Source: Tubulanus polymorphus (lineage: Eukaryota; Nemertea; Palaeonemertea; Tubulaniformes; Tubulanidae). Taken from it: a DNA stretch of 64,000 nucleotides. The DNA is taken from positions 188,501 through 252,500 of the forward strand of contig NC_134032.1 in NCBI RefSeq assembly GCF_964204645.1. Reading direction: 5' to 3'. Shown piece by piece: positions 56,700 to 64,000 of the stretch. A program made the translations under genes and the position numbers. How positions within the stretch are numbered: the stretch's first letter is position 1; every line of letters starts with the position of its first letter. The notes under the pieces are model-generated. The model had not been told where the DNA came from and did no database searches. It saw only the letters and a list, made by a program, of their open reading frames with translations.

Positions 56700-59600
56700 A
56701 TACACATGTAAATTACGATGTATGATACAGAAAGGATTGTGTAACTACAGAATATCGTTCTTTTACTCATTTCAGGTTAATCCGGAAAGGCCCATCTAAA
56801 ATCTGCCCACCAGAAGTGCCCACAAAAGACTCCACCTTGAAGTACCAACAAACACCGAAAGACCAGCCGTACCCGAACCTGGCAGTCTCATCCTGCATGG
56901 CAACAGGAATGCATACAGACATAAAGCTAAGTTGATTTTTCATGTCTGGGGTAGAATGCATAGGCACTGGAGAGGATAGAGACGCTGGTCAAGCTCGCCA
57001 TCTCCGCACTACTTTATTGAGGCTCTGTGGCCCGTAGTAAATTGAAATATAGCTAGGGCAATGATTGCTTGAATATTTACAATATTAGACTTTGGTCTGA
57101 TAATTAAAATGTAGATTGGTCAGTTATTGATTAAAAGATTTTGTAAGTATGTACAATTAAGGTAAATTCAATATCTTATGTGACATTTGAAATTTTTCGA
57201 ATGTACCGTAGATATATCAGGCCTCATATGACTATTGTTTAACTGACAATCAAGATATAGATAGGACAATTTACTAATTAACCAATCACTTAGATATTAG
57301 CAATCATTCAATATCTTATAATGTTTGACGAGAAATTCTTCTGGTGTAGATATTTTAGGGCCCCGTATACATTTAGGCTGGCTTTACTTGTAAAGATATA
57401 TATCAATTAAACTTTATCGTCGGTTAATAGATTTTTTTACAAATAATATATTGATACATGTGTCATTTATAGTCATTTATAAACATTCAGGCACTTTACA
57501 GTATATATTATATGCTGCTTTACCCATCGCATTAATGAATTTCTGGGGGAAAGATGTATAAAATATTGTCTAGGGCTCTATCGAGATCTGGTGTAATATG
57601 GGGATAACTATGGACTGTGGGTTTTTCAGAAACCTTGATTAGGTCTCGGCACTTTGACAAATCTAGAATAAAACAAAGCTTTAATTGGTTCAAATCATTC
57701 CCAACATCCATACTCTGTGCCTTGTTTTGCGCTATGATTAATGTTTAACTGAACATTATCATATATAGCTAGGAAAAATTGCTCATTAACCAATTGCTTA
57801 GATATCAATAATTAATAAGAATTCAATATTTCTAAGATCAAAAAGTATTTATACGGTATGTAATACAGGTCCATAATATAAATGTCGTAAAACTGGAAAT
57901 TAAAATATAGCTGATATATGTATGAGCACATCTGAATCAGTCTCATCGACTGATCAGTATTTACATCTCCAACTGCCGTACTTATGGCAACTGGTCATGT
58001 TCTTCACAATTGCCAAAATTTACCTAAACCTAACTGATTCATCTAAAAGCCATACTGTGTGCCAAGTTACGCATAATAGATATTGCTTAACTGACAATTA
58101 GAATCAAAGGTGAATAACTCATTAATGTATTACTATAAGATATCTATGATTTAAAAGGTAAATTCAATATGTTATGTGAAATTGTTTTTAATTCAGGTCC
58201 ATGGACATTTAAAATGTAGCTGATACATGTGTATCTGAGCACATTTATTTATCTGTATCTAGTGAACCTATTGTGTCTTCATACAGCTGTATTAGTTTTG
58301 ATACATATTGCCAAAATCATTTAACGCAGATTTACTTCCGATCGAAGGGAGATAAAACAAATCTGTACGTGAACAAATACATTCCTGAATTTGGAAGGGA
58401 GAATATTTCAATTTCACTGTGTATGTCAGATTGAGAGCCTTATTCTGACAGGATATCCTTAACTTAGGTCTTATTCCTCTTGCTAATAGCTCTCTTTTAC
58501 TAACCCCTCTCCTTCAAACTATTTTCTAGCATCATGTCTTGCACCGCACCAGGGAGGTCCGGTCATAACAAGGTCTTTCGGTCCTTATACACAGTGTACT
58601 ACTATAAAAGGGAAATAAAGATTATATAGCAAATCGGCTTTAAGGGAATTTCTAATTTACCGCTAAAAATGTGCTTTTATCTTAATTTCTGATGAATTCA
58701 AATAGGCTAGTGATGAATTCACCACATCTGAAATTCTACTCGTGTAGATTTTCAGGCTCCATGTTCAACTGACTATTAAGATGTAGCTAGTATGATGACT
58801 AATTAACGGATTGCTTAGATATCTAGAAGATTAATTAAAATTAATTCAATGTAATGAATATAAGTGAAAATAATTTAAAAAATAGTGCAGTGGATGAGAC
58901 GACTGTATCGCGCAATGTCACCTGCGTCATAACTGGGCGACATGTGTGTGGGATCTGTTGAATCAGTTAGGTTTTGGTGAATTCTGGATTCATCAAACTA
59001 GATATCAAAAGCTCTGATGCAAAATTAGCATTTTGAAATAGTGATCAATCGAAACCAGATCTGAAATTCTTGTCGCGTAGAAATATCAAGCCCCGCATAA
59101 AATATTGTCAGAGACAATTTTGATTATAGCTAGGAAATTAATTGAGTGATTAGGTTTCTAAGATGAAGATTCATTCAGCATCTTCATATAAGGTAAAAGT
59201 GCTCAAATCTTAACCGTAGGGGCTGATACGAAACTTTATAATCTAATTGGTTGATATCTAAAGAATGCTGGGTGTGTTTAAACTCTGTACATCCTTTGTA
59301 CGTGGGATTTATTGAATCTTTTAGGCTTCGCAGAATTCTGGATTTGTCAAGGCGTTGGAATGATTCAAGGTTTCTTAAATCTGTAGAACCGTGTTGACCA
59401 GGATCAGTGTGCTCAATGCTGGCAGCGCACTATTCAGTCAGTTTAAACATCATGATTGCAAAGATCATTGTATATATTAGGAGCAATATTTAGAATTACT
59501 GAAATGGATTAGAATACCAATTACTGGATACAGATGTCACCATCTGTGGGTACTAGAAAACATCTCTTAAAGTTTATTAATTGACGATGAAGTTAATTTG

Positions 59601-60350
59601 ATAATACGAATATGGTTTAGCCGACAGTCAAAATGTATATAGGGCAATATTACTAACTGTATGATGGGCCTGGGTTTCAATAAAAGCCTACTGGCGCCTG
59701 GGTTTCAAAGAGAAAGAGATACATCAAGAATTAACGAAAATAAGTAGAATAACGATTTGATAAGATTTTATTATGCATTACTAAATATGTTGTAACTCTG
59801 GTATTCCTGAAGATGACTATAGATGCTTTAATCGAATTGCTGTTAAACTATAATAATCAACCATTGCTTAGATATCTAGAATATAGATGAATAACAGTTG
59901 AATTTCATATAAATATCATTTAATAATTGACTATTATCAAAATCTACGTATCGGTCCACATTGACGATCCTATATGTGAATTGACACGTTAATTATGATC
60001 AGTGATATTCGAAAGGATTTTCTGCTCACAAGATTCTGCTCTTTTTTTTAGCTAAACTACTAATCGACTAGTCATGAAATTTACAAATTGATCTTCAACC
60101 TTGTAATATAGATATCCATAATCTCGATGTATTAAAATAGGCAGAAAAAAAGTAAACCCCAATCAGTCGCTTTCGGACTGGTTGGAAGATTGTTTGAATG
60201 AACTGGAACAAAATTTCGCAATTGCGTGGATTTAAAGAAAGAAAATTATGTAAACTCGATCGCCGATCACGCAACTATATCTGTACTTCGATTTCCGATT
60301 TTGAAAAAAAACTGCATGTTTTGCTCCCGGCAGGTGTGGTGGGTTTGTAA
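56700..60350. other. AT-rich region with old degenerate repeats, no gene seen
   Basis: Motifs such as ACTAATTAACCAATTGCTTAGATAT, TCTGAAATTCTNNTCGTGTAG and AACTGACNATCAAGATATAG recur at about 57240, 57780, 58080, 58800, 59110, 59640 and 59860. They suggest an ancient tandem duplication now heavily diverged. One decayed hairpin element (CCTGAAGATGACTATAG) lies at about 59806. No coding exon was found. Confidence 0.5.
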
Positions 60351-60359
60351 GGGACACCA

Positions 60360-63300
60360 ACTCAATTTACCAATCGCCCACAGAAATCAAACCAACTCGG
60401 ATGATCATCACCGATACTCAACCCAGCAATCTTGAAATGTAAGTTTATTTTTATGGTAATTATTATGATTAATTCTAAATGAAATATTTTTTCATTACAG
60501 GATATCTTTTATTGCAGCTAAATTTCAGCTATCAAAAAGAACCCAGCTTGAGATCAACTACTCGCCCAAAATCGACCAACTGGAACAGGGCACAGATGAG
60601 GCCAACTAACTAACCAACTAATAGGATAATCGCCGATAACGAACCCAACAATCATAAAAGGTAACTTGATATACGTGAAATTATTACGATTAATTCTTAT
60701 TGAAATATTTGGTCATTACAAGATATCTTCCTTTAATTATTGCAGCTAAATTTCTACTATGCAAAAAAACCCAGTTTGAGATCAACTACTCGTCCAAAAT
60801 CGACCAACTGGAACAGCAAACGGATGAGGCCAACAGAATCGAAGACATTAACCCACCAACTTTAGATGATCCACACCGATAATGAACCAAGCAATCATAA
60901 AAGGTAACTTGATATACATGAAATTATTATGATCAATTCTTATTGAAATATTTTGTCATTTTAGGATATCTTCTTTTAATCATTGCAGCCAAATTTCAAC
61001 TATGCGAAAAAACCCAGTTTGAGAACATCTACTCGTCAAAAATCTACCAACTTGAACAGCGCACGAGGCCAACAGAATCAAACTCATTAACCAATAAACT
61101 AATAAGATAATCGCCGATAATGAAACCAGCAATCATAAAAGGAAACTTGATATACATGAAATTATTACGATCAATTCTTATTGAAATATTTTGTCATTTT
61201 AGGATATCTTCTTTTAATCATTGCAGCCAAATTTCTACTATGCATAAAAACCCAGTTTGAGATCAACTACTCGTCAAAAATCGACCAACTTGAACAGCGC
61301 ACAGCTAACTAGGATCCAACTCATTAACCAATCAACTAATAAGATAATCGCAGATTATGAAACCAGCAATCATAAAAGGTAACTTGATATACATGAAATT
61401 ATTACCATTAATTCTTATTGAAATATTTTGTCATTACAGGATATCTTCTTTTAATTATTGCAGCTAAATATCAACTATAAGAAGAAACCCAGCTTGAGAT
61501 CAACTACTCGTCAAAAATCGACCAACTGGAACAGCGAACGGATGAGGCCAACAGAATCGAAGACATTAACCAATCAACTAATACGATAATCACCAATAAC
61601 GAAACCAGCAATCATAAAAGGAAACTTGATATACATGAAATTATTACGATCAATTCTTATTGAAATATTTTGTCATTTTAGGATATCTTCTTTTAATCAT
61701 TGCAGCCAAATTTCAACTATGCGAAAAAACCCAGTTTGAGAACATCTACTCGTCAAAAATCTACCAACTTGAACAGCGCACGAGGCCAACAGAATCAAAC
61801 TCATTAACCAATAAACTAATAAGATAATCGCCGATAATGAAACCAGCAATCTTAAAAGGAAACTTGATATACATGAAATTATTACGATCAATTCTTATTG
61901 AAATATTTTGTCATTTTAGGATATCTTCTTTTAATCATTGCAGCCAAATTTCAACTATGCGAAAAAACCCAGTTTGAGAACATCTACTCGTCAAAAATCT
62001 ACCAACTTGAACAGCGCACGAGGCCAACAGAATCAAACTCATTAACCAATAAACTAATAAGATAATCGCCGATAATGAAACCAGCAATCTTAAAAGGAAA
62101 CTTGATATACATGAAATTATTACGATCAATTCTTATTGAAATATTTTGTCATTTTAGGATATCTTCTTTTAATCATTGCAGCCAAATTTCAACTATGCGA
62201 AAAAACCCAGTTTGAGAACATCTACTCGTCAAAAATCTACCAACTTGAACAGCGCACGAGGCCAACAGAATCAAACTCATTAACCAATAAACTAATAAGA
62301 TAATCGCCGATAATGAAACCAGCAATCTTAAAAGGAAACTTGATATACATGAAATTATTACGATCAATTCTTATTGAAATATTTTGTCATTTTAGGATAT
62401 CTTCTTTTAATCATTGCAGCCAAATTTCAACTATGCGAAAAAACCCAGTTTGAGAACATCTACTCGTCAAAAATCTACCAACTTGAACAGCGCACGAGGC
62501 CAACAGAATCAAACTCATTAACCAATAAACTAATAAGATAATCGCCGATAATGAAACCAGCAATCATAAAAGGAAACTTGATATACATGAAATTATTACG
62601 ATCAATTCTTATTGAAATATTTTGTCATTTTAGGATATCTTCTTTTAATCATTGCAGCCAAATTTCAACTATGCGAAAAAACCCAGTTTGAGAACATCTA
62701 CTCGTCAAAAATCTACCAACTTGAACAGCGCACGAGGCCAACAGAATCAAACTCATTAACCAATAAACTAATAAGATAATCGCCGATAATGAAACCAGCA
62801 ATCATAAAAGGTAACTTGATATACGTGAAATTATTACGATTAATTCTTATTGAAATATTTGGTCATTACAAGATATCTTCCTTTAATTATTGCAGCTAAA
62901 TTTCTACTATGCAAAAAACCCAGTTTGAGATCAACTACTCGTCCAAAATCGACCAACTGGAACAGCAAACGGATGAGGCCAACAGAATCGAAGACATTAA
63001 CCCACCAACTTTAGATGATCCACACCAATAACGAAACCAGCAATCATAAGAGGTAACGATATACATGAAATTATTACGATCAATTCTTATTGAAATATTT
63101 TGTCATTTTAGGATATCTTCTTTTAATCATTGCAGCCAAATTTCAACTATGCGAAAAAACCCAGTTTGAGAACATCTACTCGTCAAAAATCTACCAACTT
63201 GAACAGCGCACGAGGCCAACAGAATCAAACTCATTAACCAATAAACTAATAAGATAATCGCCGATAATGAAACCAGCAATCATAAAAGGAAACTTGATAT

Positions 63301-64000
63301 ACATGAAATTATTACGATCAATTCTTATTGAAATATTTTGTCATTTTAGGATATCTTCTTTTAATCATTGCAGCCAAATTTCTACTATGCGAAAAAACCC
63401 AGTTTGAGAACATCTACTCGTCAAAAATCTACCAACTTGAACAGCGCACGAGGCCAACAGAATCAAACTCATTAACCAATAAACTAATAAGATAATCGCC
63501 GATAATGAAACCAGCAATCATAAAAGGAAACTTGATATACATGAAATTATTACGATCAATTCTTATTGAAATATTTTGTCATTTTAGGATATCTTCTTTT
63601 AATCATTGCAGCCAAATTTCTACTATGCAAAAAAACCCAGTTCGAGATCAACTACTCGTCAAAAATCGACCAACTTGAACAGCGCACAGCTAACTAGGAT
63701 CCAACTCATTAACCAATCAACTAATAAGATAATCGCAGATTATGAAACCAGCAATCATAAAAGGTAACTTGATATACATGAAATTATTACCATTAATTCT
63801 TATTGAAATATTTTGTCATTACAGGATATCTTCTTTTAATTATTGCAGCTAAATATCAACTATAAGAAGAAACCCAGCTTGAGATCAACTACTCGTCCAA
63901 AATCGACCAACTGGAACAGCGAACGGATGAGGCCAACAGAATCGAAGACATTAACCAATCAACTAATACGATAATCACCAATAATGAAACCAGCAATCAT
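60360..64000. repeat. 238-bp satellite with exon-like core, continues past the window
   Basis: About 15 units. Each has a pyrimidine tract and TTGCAG, then CCAAATTTCAACTATGCG (or CTAAATTTC), a segment of about 150 bases, and an AAAAGGTAAC or AAAAGGAAAC end. The most conserved-looking units (from about 60744 and 62894) read KKTQFEINYSSKIDQLEQ then QTDEANRIEDIN before a stop. Others are frameshifted. An acceptor and, in some units, a donor (GGTAAC) are preserved. Confidence 0.9.

Noticed and set aside
61697-62367. Repeated 64-residue hydrophobic minus-strand frames (MIVIISCISSFLL...)
   Set aside because: Antisense shadow of the 238-bp satellite, identical in each unit, with no independent support.

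Overview
The window is eukaryotic. It has GT-AG spliced genes, long introns, abundant satellites and minisatellites, foldback (MITE-like) elements and decayed retrotransposon fragments. The gene content (a complete Staufen gene, a secreted multi-lectin, PAN/apple domains, a divergent rhodopsin-like GPCR) and the repeat types suggest a marine invertebrate, most likely a lophotrochozoan such as a mollusc, annelid or brachiopod. That placement is inference from family content, not a match.

Layout. 0-6 kb: one short terminal exon of an unidentified + strand gene, then 36-bp and 33-bp minisatellites and two small foldback elements with 6-bp target duplications. 6.2-7.2 kb (-): single-exon class A GPCR. 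7.5-8.7 kb: first of four arrays of a 167-bp satellite. 9.9-19.4 kb (+): an 11-exon gene that splices into a 540-residue secreted protein with the order signal peptide, C-type lectin, SUEL/rhamnose-binding lectin, C-type lectin, discoidin (F5/8C). 19.6-24.1 kb (-), converging on it: a 4-exon secreted double PAN protein of 253 residues. 24.5-28.9 and 32.8-40.0 kb: two copies of a segmental duplication. Each copy carries a 2-exon minus-strand gene (627 and 639 residues; N-terminal domain, coiled coil, propeller-like C-terminus) and a minisatellite beside its 5' end, about 7 units in one copy and about 60 in the other. Between the copies lie two decayed gag fragments and small foldback elements. 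40.5-43.2 kb: an 80-bp satellite and a TTAA-flanked (piggyBac-like) MITE nested in another foldback element. 44.5-53.1 kb (-): Staufen, reconstructed as ten coding exons and 708 residues with all five dsRNA-binding domains. 53.9-54.4 kb: a foldback with arms of about 250 bp at the 5' side of Staufen. 55.6-56.7 kb: a possible small gene start, inverted reverse-transcriptase fragments and an isolated acidic exon. 57-60 kb: old degenerate repeats. 60.4-64 kb: a 238-bp satellite built around an exon-like segment that runs out of the window.

The best candidates for something undescribed are these. (i) The CTLD-SUEL-CTLD-F5/8C lectin, in which every domain-boundary intron is phase 1. (ii) A family of elements with the recurring core YNGANGA-N-stem-GAAAC, which resembles a hammerhead core with one extra base. 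Its 167-bp version forms arrays lying at or near splice sites in three genes, and one array fills essentially a whole Staufen intron. (iii) Foldback elements with different interiors but a shared CAGTTNCANAG-like terminus. Splice junctions were assigned by eye from GT-AG signals, reading-frame phase and domain continuity. Every phase in the three multi-exon models (lectin, PAN, Staufen) closes.
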